A stretch of DNA of 36,840 bases from Flavobacteriales bacterium (GTDB lineage: Bacteria; Bacteroidota; Bacteroidia; DT-38). Positions 17,074 through 25,117 of the stretch are shown here, in pieces. The translations under genes and the position numbers were made by a program. The notes under the pieces are model-generated. The model did no database searches. It was not told the origin of the DNA and saw only the letters and a program-made list of their open reading frames with translations. Numbering within the stretch: the stretch's first letter is position 1; every line of letters begins with the position of its first letter. Location of the stretch: positions 1 through 36,840 of the forward strand of contig JABSPQ010000370.1 of assembly GCA_013214205.1 (NCBI GenBank), in the 5' to 3' direction.

Positions 17074-17844
17074 ATGGAATATCAGATTCATTCAGACGGA
17101 GATTTCGAGTACATCGAAGAGGGCGAAGGCCAAGTTATCCTTGTGTTACACGGGCTTTTTGGAGCGTTGAGCAACTTTGCAGACGTGATTAATGACTTTA
17201 AAGAAAACTATAAAGTTATTGTCCCACTTTTACCCATTTACACCTCTCCACTTCTCTCCACAAATGTTGGCAGTTTGGCCAAATTTGTAAGAAGTTTTGT
17301 GGAGCACAAAAAATTAGGGAAAGTGACACTTTTAGGCAATTCTTTAGGTGGCCACATAGCACTTGTGTATACAAAACGACACATGGAAGATGTTGAGGCT
17401 TTGGTTTTAACAGGCAGTTCGGGTCTTTATGAAGACGCTATGGGTGGTACTTTTCCAAGAAGAGAAAACTATGAGTTTGTTAAGGAAAAAGTAAAACAAA
17501 CTTTTTACGATCCGGAAGTAGGTACAAAAGAATTAGTTGACGAGTGTTACGAAATCGTAAACAACAGAACCAAGGTATTAAGGGTTATTGCTTTAGCTAA
17601 GTCGGCAATTGGACATAATATGGCGAAGGATTTACCTAGCTTCAACATTCCTTCTTGCTTAATTTGGGGCAAGCACGATACTATTACTCCACCTAAAGTA
17701 GCTGAGGAGTTTCACAAATTACTTCCTGATTCTAACTTAATTTGGATCGACAAATGTGGTCATGCACCTATGATGGAGCATCCGAAGGAGTTCAATTCAA
17801 AGTTGATTACTTGGTTAGAAGAGCGATTTCCTAAATCTGTTTAA
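17074..17844 (+). CDS. Alpha/beta-fold hydrolase
   Basis: Cytoplasmic serine hydrolase of the alpha/beta superfamily, 256 residues, no signal peptide. The oxyanion-hole motif LHGLFGALSNF is at residues 25-35. The nucleophile elbow GNSLGGH has serine at residue 90, the acid is Asp202 in GKHDTITPP, and the histidine is His230 in CGHAPMMEHP. The triad is therefore complete. The substrate cannot be read from the sequence. It starts at an ATG just after a good -7 box, and its stop codon directly abuts the ATG of engB, so the two are almost certainly co-transcribed. Confidence 0.93.
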   Translation: MEYQIHSDGDFEYIEEGEGQVILVLHGLFGALSNFADVINDFKENYKVIVPLLPIYTSPLLSTNVGSLAKFVRSFVEHKKLGKVTLLGNSLGGHIALVYTKRHMEDVEALVLTGSSGLYEDAMGGTFPRRENYEFVKEKVKQTFYDPEVGTKELVDECYEIVNNRTKVLRVIALAKSAIGHNMAKDLPSFNIPSCLIWGKHDTITPPKVAEEFHKLLPDSNLIWIDKCGHAPMMEHPKEFNSKLITWLEERFPKSV

Positions 17845-18447
17845 ATGGAAATAAAGTCTGCACAATTTTTAATAAGTAATTCAGAGGCATCAAAATGCCC
17901 TGATACAGAAATGTTCGAATATGCCTTTATTGGCAGGTCTAACGTTGGCAAATCATCTTTAATCAACGCTTTAACCAACAGAAACAAATTAGCTAAAACA
18001 TCTGGTACACCTGGAAAAACTTTGCTGATCAACCACTTTATAATTAATAAAGAATGGCATCTGGTTGATTTACCTGGGTATGGATATGCAAAGCGATCTA
18101 AGGACGATAGAGCAGGATTGGAGAAGCTTATTCAACAATATGTTTTGACTCGAAAGCAATTAATCTCGATGTTTGTGTTGATTGACGCAAGGCACACACC
18201 ACAACAAATTGACCTTGAGTTTATGGAATGGTTGGGCAAAAAGGGAATTCCCTTTGTAATCGTTTTCACTAAGATGGATAAGCTCAAAAAAAATCAGCAA
18301 GTGTCTAATATTGCTGCTTATAAAGAAGAGATGCTAAAAACTTGGGGCGAATTGCCGCATAGTATAGCAACGTCTGCCACTAAAAAAACTGGCTGCAAAG
18401 AATTACTTGACTATATAGAGAAAACTAATTTGGAGGTTTCTAAATAG
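17845..18447 (+). CDS. engB: Ribosome biogenesis GTP-binding protein EngB (YihA/YsxC)
   Basis: Small TRAFAC GTPase needed for maturation of the large ribosomal subunit. G1 is GRSNVGKSS (residues 30-38). The switch region is TSGTPGKT, G3 is [14 protein letters not shown] with the family-specific extension, G4 is TKMDK and G5 is SATKKTG. At 200 residues it has the expected length. It starts at the base after the stop of the alpha/beta hydrolase gene. An essential housekeeping gene, it supports reading this transcript as constitutive. Confidence 0.97.
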   Translation: MEIKSAQFLISNSEASKCPDTEMFEYAFIGRSNVGKSSLINALTNRNKLAKTSGTPGKTLLINHFIINKEWHLVDLPGYGYAKRSKDDRAGLEKLIQQYVLTRKQLISMFVLIDARHTPQQIDLEFMEWLGKKGIPFVIVFTKMDKLKKNQQVSNIAAYKEEMLKTWGELPHSIATSATKKTGCKELLDYIEKTNLEVSK

Positions 18448-18482
18448 CTTATTTTCAAGTAATATCTAGCCAATGCAAAGGA

Positions 18483-18788
18483 GTGACCAACTATTTAAGT
18501 TCTGACCTTCAGAAGTTAGTAACTCTAGTAACATTTTTACACAAAAATTATAAAGGAGAGGTAAAAATTGTAGAGCACGATGAATTCAAACGTTTGGTTG
18601 AAGACAGAAATAAAGACTACATCGCAATGATTTCTGCAAGAGTATCCCTCAAAATATTCTTTATGTTTGATTTAGAATCAAGTAAAACATTGTACATAGG
18701 AGGCAAGCTTAAGATCACATCACTTCACGAACACCATCCTGAGCAATTCGAAGATCTATATTGGTACATCCGTAAGAGGGACAGGTAG
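18483..18788 (+). CDS. Hypothetical protein downstream of engB
   Basis: I do not recognise this 101-residue protein. It is lysine- and acid-rich, with no signal peptide or membrane span. The middle alternates hydrophobic and polar residues (AMISARVSLKIFFMFDLES, then KTLYIGGKLKITSL), suggesting a small beta-rich domain, and it ends in LYWYIRKRDR. The assumed start is the GTG at 18483-18485, 35 bases after engB; AAGGAG at 18478-18483 overlaps it, so it cannot serve as its binding site. Later in-frame ATGs near residue 48 would halve the protein. Same strand and short spacing suggest the tail of the engB transcript. Confidence 0.6.
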   Translation: MTNYLSSDLQKLVTLVTFLHKNYKGEVKIVEHDEFKRLVEDRNKDYIAMISARVSLKIFFMFDLESSKTLYIGGKLKITSLHEHHPEQFEDLYWYIRKRDR

Positions 18789-18833
18789 TTTCACATTTCA
18801 ATCCTACCTTCCGTCTTTTAGATATATAATAGG

Positions 18834-19175
18834 TTAACTCTCCCTTATCAAATTCATTTTATCGGCGAAGTGAGCGCAGAAATCTTGCATGTCGGCAACC
18901 ATTTTATCCTCTCCAGTTGCTCTTAAAAAGCTTTCGGACATAGATAATAAGGTTTGATGAAAAAATTGCTTCATCTCGTCAACCTTCATCTCTTTTGTCC
19001 AAAGATCAATGCCCATAGTATTTTGCTGATCTTTATCCCACACAGAAACTAAAATAGCTTTGCATTCGCTATTCTGATTTTCATCTGCTGCCTCCCAATT
19101 AATTTTCTCAGGAATTTTATTCTCATCAAGAATTACATTAAACTTTATTTCCATGTCATTATTGATATCTGCCAT
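18834..19175 (-). CDS. gldC: Gliding motility protein GldC
   Basis: Small soluble protein of 113 residues matching GldC. The recognised pieces are MEIKFNVILDENKIPEKINW near the start, AILVSVWDKDQQNTMGIDLWTKEMKVDEMKQFF in the middle (residues about 41-73) and MQDFCAHFADKMNL at the end. In Flavobacterium johnsoniae GldC accompanies the lipoprotein GldB, and its loss reduces gliding; the biochemical role is unclear. It starts with ATG three bases after the gldB stop, so both are one transcript. It meets the engB-side transcript head-on, with 45 bases between stop codons. Confidence 0.93.
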   Translation of the reverse strand: MADINNDMEIKFNVILDENKIPEKINWEAADENQNSECKAILVSVWDKDQQNTMGIDLWTKEMKVDEMKQFFHQTLLSMSESFLRATGEDKMVADMQDFCAHFADKMNLIRES

Positions 19176-19178
19176 AAT

Positions 19179-20222
19179 CTAGATTTTAGGTTTGTATCTA
19201 GACTTGTTCAATATTTTTTGAGCGTCGTCTAGTTCCATTAGTTCTGTAAATGTTGTTTCAGGAAATTGGTCCATGTATTTTCTTACTATTCGTAAGCCAA
19301 CCCAATTGCCTATTTTCCCCGGAGAATTGTTTCTTTCCTGCGTATCATCACTCATACCATAAGTAAAAGGCCCTTCCCCAAGATATCGTTTAGTTACATC
19401 ATAATCCGACGAGAACAATACTTCCTGTTCTATAAAGGTAGCCCAAACTCTTACCTCGTTATTTTCGCACCAATCCATTTGAACAGGTGTATAGCCCAAT
19501 CGAATAGAATCTTCTTCATTTATTACCAACCCATCTAAAATGTATGCCAGCTTCCCTCTATGAATCATTTGCTCTAAGAAATTAGTTTCTAACTCATCAA
19601 TAGGATATTCTGTTTTTAGCCAACTCGAAACCAAATCAATTTCAATAAATTTCTTTTTTTTCTTTCGAGCCACATAACTAGGATATTGCAGTCGTGTGTA
19701 ATCTAGTGTGTCTATATATAAGTCAAGACCGACGCCAATAGCACTGTCCGTTCTTATTATAGAAAAATTGAATCCAGAGACATAAGTGTACACAGCTGGA
19801 ATCATCTTTTCTGGAAAATGATATTTATACCTTTTAAAATCATCGATTAATTTTGCTTCTAGCTCCGATAAATCTTTAAAATTACCATCTACATCATCAA
19901 ACAGTTCGGAAAAACTAGGATGACTAATGAATCTATCTAATCCAATTTCATGCGCTGGAGTACCAGGAGGATCTATTCGGAGTGCTTGACCGCAGAAGTA
20001 ATCGTAAAAACTACCGTACTTTTCTTGCAGAAACTCAGTTCTTTCCTTTGTTGAGCCATAACCTTTCGATATCAAATCCTTTTCAAACCGATCGAACTTT
20101 ATATCTATCTGAATATCAGAAATATCAACATCAAATTTGTTAGTTCCACAAGAGGACAAGAAAAAGCAAAAAAATATTACTTTTACAGAGGTTCGTAGAT
20201 AACCGAGAGAGTATTTACACAT
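19179..20222 (-). CDS. gldB: Gliding motility lipoprotein GldB
   Basis: Protein of 347 residues with a lipoprotein signal: a hydrophobic stretch VKVIFFCFFLSSC whose final cysteine (residue 25) fits a Bacteroidota lipobox. The mature part begins GTNKFDVDIS, and FDRFEKDLIS follows, typical of GldB. GldB is required for gliding in F. johnsoniae and is anchored in the cell envelope; homologues also occur in non-gliding species. A helical C-terminal zone carries GLRIVRKYMDQFPETTFTEL. The ATG at 20220-20222 is 30 bases from the divergent outer-membrane protein gene. Direct linkage to gldC supports the name. Confidence 0.93.
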   Translation of the reverse strand: MCKYSLGYLRTSVKVIFFCFFLSSCGTNKFDVDISDIQIDIKFDRFEKDLISKGYGSTKERTEFLQEKYGSFYDYFCGQALRIDPPGTPAHEIGLDRFISHPSFSELFDDVDGNFKDLSELEAKLIDDFKRYKYHFPEKMIPAVYTYVSGFNFSIIRTDSAIGVGLDLYIDTLDYTRLQYPSYVARKKKKKFIEIDLVSSWLKTEYPIDELETNFLEQMIHRGKLAYILDGLVINEEDSIRLGYTPVQMDWCENNEVRVWATFIEQEVLFSSDYDVTKRYLGEGPFTYGMSDDTQERNNSPGKIGNWVGLRIVRKYMDQFPETTFTELMELDDAQKILNKSRYKPKI

Positions 20223-20252
20223 TTATGCCAAACATTATTTAAAAGCAAATTT

Positions 20253-20972
20253 ATGAAAAAGTTATCTCTGATAGTTTTAATGCTTGCAATTACCACAACA
20301 ACCTTTGCAGGAAATTTTAGAATAGGTCTTCAAGCTGACCCTGTTTTCGCCTGGATTAAGCCAGATGGTGATGAACCTTTAAAGCAAGATGGAATCAAAA
20401 TAGGGTTTACTTATGGCCTTATTACGGAATATAAGTTTGGAGAGAATTACTCTTTAGTAACAGGGGTTAACGTTGAAAGCTTAGGAGGAAAACTCGTTTT
20501 TAACGATAGCATTACACTATTAGAAAGCGATACAAATTTTGTTCAAGTTTCTACACAACGATTGTATAAACTGAAATACCTTACTATTCCTATTGCAATT
20601 AAAATGACCACAAAAGAAATTGGTCCGTTTAAATATTATGGACAATTTGGCTTGGATATAGGCTTGAGAATTAACCCAAGAGCTAATGATAAATATACTG
20701 GGATTGGTGATGATGCTATAAAAGTACAAACCGAGAATAATAACCAAGAAATAGATGGTGAAATTACGTTGTTTAGAACAGCCTTGGTTGTTGGTTTGGG
20801 CATCGAATACACCATTAGCGGCAATACTGCATTGGTTGGTGGAGTAAAATTCAGCAATGGTTTTTCTAACTTATTCCCAAATAAAATTGATGGAGTAGAG
20901 TATTTAATTGACGGAAAGAAACCAAAGGCATACTCCAAAGCAATGATAATAACATTAGGTGTGATGTTTTAA
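20253..20972 (+). CDS. Outer membrane beta-barrel protein (PorT/OMP_b-brl-like)
   Basis: Exported protein of 239 residues with a clear signal peptide (MKKLSLIVLMLAITTTTFA, cleavage after AFA or TFA near residue 19). The rest is made of alternating-residue strands separated by polar turns, for example YGLITEYKFGENYSLVTGVN, YLTIPIAIKMTT and FKYYGQFGLDIGLR, ending in AMIITLGVMF with a terminal phenylalanine, as in eight-stranded barrels. Such proteins are abundant in Bacteroidota, and one member, PorT, acts in type IX secretion. Membership of that exact group cannot be claimed from sequence alone. It is divergent from gldB and 37 bases before nadE. Confidence 0.85.
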   Translation: MKKLSLIVLMLAITTTTFAGNFRIGLQADPVFAWIKPDGDEPLKQDGIKIGFTYGLITEYKFGENYSLVTGVNVESLGGKLVFNDSITLLESDTNFVQVSTQRLYKLKYLTIPIAIKMTTKEIGPFKYYGQFGLDIGLRINPRANDKYTGIGDDAIKVQTENNNQEIDGEITLFRTALVVGLGIEYTISGNTALVGGVKFSNGFSNLFPNKIDGVEYLIDGKKPKAYSKAMIITLGVMF

Positions 20973-21009
20973 TAACTGGTTCAGTTCCACTTGAATCAAA
21001 TTATTTTAA

Positions 21010-22632
21010 ATGAAAGTTGCAATTGCTCAAATCAATTACACAATTGGTGATATTGAAGGCAATACTTCACTAATTCTTTCTTCCATAGAACAAGCTAAGC
21101 ATGACCACGCAGATTTGGTTGTTTTTGCCGAATTAGCTGTCTGTGGCTACCCTGCCAGAGATTTATTAGAGTTTACTTCTTTTGTAAAACAATGCAATGA
21201 TGCGATTTCTACAATTGCCAAAGCCTGCACAGGAATTACAGTTATTGTTGGCAGTCCTTCGTTTAACGAAGACAAAGCTGGCAAACCACTGAGAAACTCA
21301 GCCTATATTTTATCGGAAGGTGAAATTGAATTTATTCAGCACAAAACATTAATTCCTAACTACGATATTTTTGACGAGTATCGGTATTTCGAACCCAATA
21401 CTGTTGCCTCTACATTTCGTTTTAAAGGACAAACAATTGCGTTGGTTATCTGCGAAGACATTTGGTACAACGATAATGATCCGCTTTACCAACATTGCCC
21501 TTTAGAGCAAATGAAATCGGATGATCCTGATTTAATAATTCATATCGCTGCTTCTCCTTTTGCGCACGAATTTGCTCAGAAAAGAATTGATACTATAAGT
21601 AACAAAGCAAAAAAATATAGCTGTCCTATCATTTCTGTAAATCATGTGGGCGCACAAACCGATATTCTTTTTGATGGTGCATCGTTGATGGTTGATGCTA
21701 ACGGTAATCAGCTTTTCCAATGCAATAGGTTTGCTAGCGATTTTAGAATTATTGATTTAGACGAGATTAATTCTGAAGAAATAACGGAGATCGACAAATA
21801 CGATATGATTTACGCCGGCTTGGTAATGGGCATTAAAGATTATTTCGGAAAATTGAATTTCAAATCTGCTATTTTAGGTTTATCTGGCGGTGTAGATTCT
21901 GCCTTGGTAGCGGTTTTATTGGTGGATGCTCTGGGCAAAGAAAACGTAACATCGGTAATGCTGCCTTCTATTTACTCTTCGGAAGGATCTGTAGTGGATG
22001 CAGAAGAGTTAATTAACAATATTGACTGCAAGTCCGAATCCATTTCTATTAAAGCAGTAGTTGATGCGGTTGGCAACACGCTAAAAGGCCAATTTGAAGG
22101 AACAGAAAGCGGTATAGCAGAAGAAAACATTCAGGCGCGTAGCAGGGCTTTATTGTTAATGGCCATGTCGAATAAATTTGGTCATGTATTGGTAAATACC
22201 TCCAATAAAAGCGAGAGTGCTGTGGGTTATGGCACTTTATACGGCGATATGAGCGGTGGCCTTTCGGCAATTGGAGATTTGTACAAAACAGAAGTTTTTG
22301 AATTGTGTGAGTATATTAATAGAGACAAAGAAATTATTCCCAGAAACATTATTAACAAACCTCCTTCTGCAGAATTACGACCCGATCAACAGGATTCTGA
22401 TTCTTTACCAGGATATGATGTATTGGACAAAATCCTTTACAATTATATTGAAAAGCAAAAAGGCCCCGCGGAAATATCTGCATTGGGAATTGATGCAAAA
22501 CTGGTTGCCGAAATATTATCGTTGGTAAACAGAAACGAACACAAAAGATACCAGTCTCCACCTGTATTGCGGGTTTCTAATAGAGCATTTGGCTTGGGCC
22601 GAAGAATGCCCATTGCAGGTAAGTTTTTATGA
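21010..22632 (+). CDS. nadE: Glutamine-dependent NAD+ synthetase
   Basis: Two-domain enzyme converting deamido-NAD to NAD with ammonia from glutamine. The N-terminal nitrilase-like glutaminase carries the triad Glu41 (VVFAELAVCGYP), Lys112 (HKTLIPNYDIFDE) and Cys148 (VICEDIW). The C-terminal synthetase has the ATP-pyrophosphatase loop SGGVDS at residues 292-297, followed by NTSNKSESAVGYGT. It has 540 residues, the usual length for the short bacterial two-domain type. The ATG start is immediately preceded by TTTTAA without a ribosome-binding site. It follows the barrel protein gene closely and may share its transcript. Confidence 0.97.
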   Translation: MKVAIAQINYTIGDIEGNTSLILSSIEQAKHDHADLVVFAELAVCGYPARDLLEFTSFVKQCNDAISTIAKACTGITVIVGSPSFNEDKAGKPLRNSAYILSEGEIEFIQHKTLIPNYDIFDEYRYFEPNTVASTFRFKGQTIALVICEDIWYNDNDPLYQHCPLEQMKSDDPDLIIHIAASPFAHEFAQKRIDTISNKAKKYSCPIISVNHVGAQTDILFDGASLMVDANGNQLFQCNRFASDFRIIDLDEINSEEITEIDKYDMIYAGLVMGIKDYFGKLNFKSAILGLSGGVDSALVAVLLVDALGKENVTSVMLPSIYSSEGSVVDAEELINNIDCKSESISIKAVVDAVGNTLKGQFEGTESGIAEENIQARSRALLLMAMSNKFGHVLVNTSNKSESAVGYGTLYGDMSGGLSAIGDLYKTEVFELCEYINRDKEIIPRNIINKPPSAELRPDQQDSDSLPGYDVLDKILYNYIEKQKGPAEISALGIDAKLVAEILSLVNRNEHKRYQSPPVLRVSNRAFGLGRRMPIAGKFL

Positions 22633-22821
22633 AATAATTAACAATTTACTTGCTTTTCCTTCCACAAATTCGTTGAATTAATCCTTATTTAAACTTCCTA
22701 TTAGATTCAAATTAAACCAGTTACCACCGAGCCAGTTTACCTACTGATACCAAGGTATTACAATGATAAAATTTGTTAATAGTTCATTTACACAACTGCC
22801 CTTCACACCTCGATAATTACA

Positions 22822-22829
22822 TAAATTTG
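22822..22829 (+). promoter_or_regulatory. Candidate -7 box upstream of the small exported protein
   Basis: TAAATTTG matches the TAnnTTTG consensus and lies 19 bases before the ATG at 22849. No TTTG at the proper -33 distance is visible. The preceding 200 bases after nadE contain no other feature I can support. Confidence 0.5.
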
Positions 22830-22848
22830 TAGTCTAAATATTTCTAAG

Positions 22849-23286
22849 ATGAATGTAAGAGGTTTGAAGATTGGTGTTGTTGCAATTGCAATTATTTGCA
22901 TGTCGGTAGCACAATCGTTCGCAGGAAAAAATAGTGCCGATTTCGAATCAGCAAAGTTCGATTTAATTGAGAATTTATTTTCATGTCAGTCAATAGTTCA
23001 AACAACATCTACTTTAGATGAAGGGTTACAGCGTTTGAAGTTTATTTATTTAGGCCTCGGAACAGAGTGCAGCGAAAAAGCTTCAGATGCCTTGGATAGA
23101 ATGCAAGCAGCAGACTCTGAATTCAGTAAAAAGTTAGTTAAGAGCATTTCGACGCTGATAAAAAGCTACAATGATTTTTACACTAAGGCAAACGATTTAA
23201 CCAAGGCCGAAATGTCTGACGGTTCTGTTTTGGAAAGAGATGCCCTTGAAAAAATTGTAACGGAACTTTTTAAGCCGAGCAAGTAA
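22849..23286 (+). CDS. Small exported helical protein, function unknown
   Basis: Protein of 145 residues with an N-terminal signal peptide (MNVRGLKIGVVAIAIICMSVAQSFA, cleavage probably after SFA near residue 25). The mature part is short, predicted helical and has two cysteines, in LFSCQS and GTECSE, that could form a disulfide in the periplasm. Heptad-like spacing is seen in ALDRMQAADSEFSKKLVKSISTLIKSY. I recognise no family. It has its own candidate promoter and is followed by a purine-rich repeat, so it is probably a single-gene transcript. Confidence 0.75.
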   Translation: MNVRGLKIGVVAIAIICMSVAQSFAGKNSADFESAKFDLIENLFSCQSIVQTTSTLDEGLQRLKFIYLGLGTECSEKASDALDRMQAADSEFSKKLVKSISTLIKSYNDFYTKANDLTKAEMSDGSVLERDALEKIVTELFKPSK

Positions 23287-23379
23287 GAGTAGAGAGGTAG
23301 AGAGGAAGGAAGGAAGGAAGGAAGGAAGAAGAGAGAGAGAGCACAAGTGAGGAGCAAGAGTAGAGAGGAAGAAAGAGAT
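23287..23379. repeat. Purine-rich microsatellite with GGAA tract
   Basis: For 93 bases the plus strand is almost purely purine. At about 23304-23328 the unit GGAA is repeated some six times, followed by (GA)n at 23330-23340. AGAGTAGAGAGG occurs at the left end and again near 23357-23368, so a longer unit may also have duplicated. The tract lies between the convergent stops of the small exported protein and the CotH-like gene. Confidence 0.9.
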
Positions 23380-23384
23380 ATCCT

Positions 23385-25016
23385 CTATTGAGCCTTAATA
23401 TTCGCTCTAATTAGTTTTGCTTTATCAATTATAAAGTTTCTATTGTATTTATATTCAGGAAACTCTATTTTCAATTCCTGCTCTATAAAATCAATTTCTA
23501 TTTCTGATAGGAATACTTTCACATAAGTTTCTCGAGTGAATTCGATTAAGTATTGGTCGTATAATTTTCGGAACTCAGTATTATCAAACACGCTAAATAT
23601 TATAGTTTTAGGCTCATGACCTGTGTAATCCTTATTAATAACACTGTGTCCTAAAAATGGATTGCCCCATATTAAATGGTCCACTTCAGCATAACCATCG
23701 TAGCCAATAGGTTCCATTTTGTTTGTTTTAGGATTAAAATAAAATCGAATATTAATCCATCCCATAGAATGATAAGCAGTGAGCACATCGCATAAGGCAT
23801 AGTACTTTGCCATTTTCACTAGGTCGAAATTCCCGTAAACAGACCAATCTTTTTCTTGATATTGTTTCAGAATTTTCAGCGCAGTATTTTGAAGATTGGT
23901 ATCGCAACTTTTTTTATTTAATACTTTAATAAACGATGCCGCTAGTACGTCTTTTATTTTAAGTGAATCTGGCTGTTTAGAGTTTTTCCAAAATACCTCG
24001 TCGTCAAATTTCAAAATTGGTCCACGCTCCCCTCCCTGCTGCTCAATCATTCGAGTTGTACTGCTCTCTTCTAACGCATAGATGCCCAGAGAACGATTAT
24101 TAATAGTTACTTGTACAAAGTTATACTCGGGACTATAAATGCCTTCCTTGTTGAGGAATTGATGAAACACATATTCGTCTAAATAGCCTCTTGTAAGTGG
24201 GGTCTGAATACTAAAAGATTTCAATCCGTCGTTCAGTTCATCTTTCAATTTAATTTTAAACGACCATTTATCGTTTTTTAAATGATCTAACTTATCCCCT
24301 TTTAATCTAATTTTCCCTTTAGACTCTTGTCCGTTATAATTGACTGACACTGGCACATAATCCCCTTTAGATCGGTATAAAATGCGGTCGTTAATGGCTT
24401 TAAATCTCAGTTTCTCCAACTTAGCATAATCCTCAGCTTTAATTGAAATATTTAATTGGTCTAACTTTTCAGATACTGGGTAACTGAAGTATTTAACCCG
24501 CTCAATTTTAAAATCGTCTATGTAAATTGAATCTGATTCAGAATTCCATAAATGAAATTTGACCTTACTATTCGTAGTGTTTCGAGGTATTTCAACCTTC
24601 ATTTTTATATGCTGCCAACCAGCCTTTTCTTCTACAATCTCACCACTTTTATAATAAAGTTTCTTTCCTTGTTCGTTAGCAACAATCCAGCATTTATCGC
24701 TCCCAGTTACGTTTTTTTGCCACACGCTTATCTCAAATCTATCTCCTGTAACTAGGCTATCAATAGTAATGGATAAACCGTATGGATTACCTTTATGAAG
24801 CAGTATACTGTGGTTGCCAGAAAAAGCATATTGAGTTGAAACGCCAACTTTTGAAAAAGCACAATCTTTATGGGCAGGAGAAGAATTTGTGGAATTAACC
24901 ACACATTCCACATCGCAAAAAAATGTTTCTAGTGCTTCGTTTTCATCCTCAACTGCAGGTGAAGCACATTGAACAAACGTGAATAAGAAAAAACAAATTA
25001 ATAAGTGCTTGCTCAT
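23385..25016 (-). CDS. CotH kinase family lipoprotein
   Basis: Envelope protein of about 543 residues. A lipoprotein signal MSKHLLICFFLFTFVQC ends in cysteine 17, which decides the start at the ATG 25014-25016; the frame is open 16 codons further to a GTG at 25064. An N-terminal beta-sandwich-like region (about residues 30-175) resembles a carbohydrate-binding module, with WQHIKMKVEIP and YIDDFKIERV. The CotH fold follows, with GKIRLKGDKLDHLKNDKWSF, SFSIQTPLTRGYLDEY and SLGIYALEESS. Bacillus CotH is a spore-coat protein kinase, but this organism gives no sign of sporulation; CotH-like proteins are common in Bacteroidota. The region expected to carry the WDxD-like acidic motif reads PIGYDGYAEVD, so catalysis is uncertain. 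It sits 101 bases after odhB and need not be functionally linked. Confidence 0.82.
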   Translation of the reverse strand: MSKHLLICFFLFTFVQCASPAVEDENEALETFFCDVECVVNSTNSSPAHKDCAFSKVGVSTQYAFSGNHSILLHKGNPYGLSITIDSLVTGDRFEISVWQKNVTGSDKCWIVANEQGKKLYYKSGEIVEEKAGWQHIKMKVEIPRNTTNSKVKFHLWNSESDSIYIDDFKIERVKYFSYPVSEKLDQLNISIKAEDYAKLEKLRFKAINDRILYRSKGDYVPVSVNYNGQESKGKIRLKGDKLDHLKNDKWSFKIKLKDELNDGLKSFSIQTPLTRGYLDEYVFHQFLNKEGIYSPEYNFVQVTINNRSLGIYALEESSTTRMIEQQGGERGPILKFDDEVFWKNSKQPDSLKIKDVLAASFIKVLNKKSCDTNLQNTALKILKQYQEKDWSVYGNFDLVKMAKYYALCDVLTAYHSMGWINIRFYFNPKTNKMEPIGYDGYAEVDHLIWGNPFLGHSVINKDYTGHEPKTIIFSVFDNTEFRKLYDQYLIEFTRETYVKVFLSEIEIDFIEQELKIEFPEYKYNRNFIIDKAKLIRANIKAQ

Positions 25017-25117
25017 TTTAAAGTAATGGGCAATACTTAAATTCAGCATATAATTTGAACCCACCTTACAAAACTAGCAAACTATTTACGACGAGAATTT
25101 GAAAATGATTGATTTAA

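Noticed and set aside
18473-18505. ATG at 18473 as start of the gene after engB
   Set aside because: That frame reaches a stop after ten codons; it is not in frame with the 101-residue protein.
18783-18809. Hairpin AGGTAG/CTACCT between the convergent 101-residue gene and gldC
   Set aside because: Only six pairs with a 15-base loop and no adjoining T run; too weak to call a terminator.
23385-25016. CotH as evidence for spore formation
   Set aside because: No other sporulation gene is present and all context is Bacteroidota; CotH-like proteins occur widely in non-sporulating bacteria.
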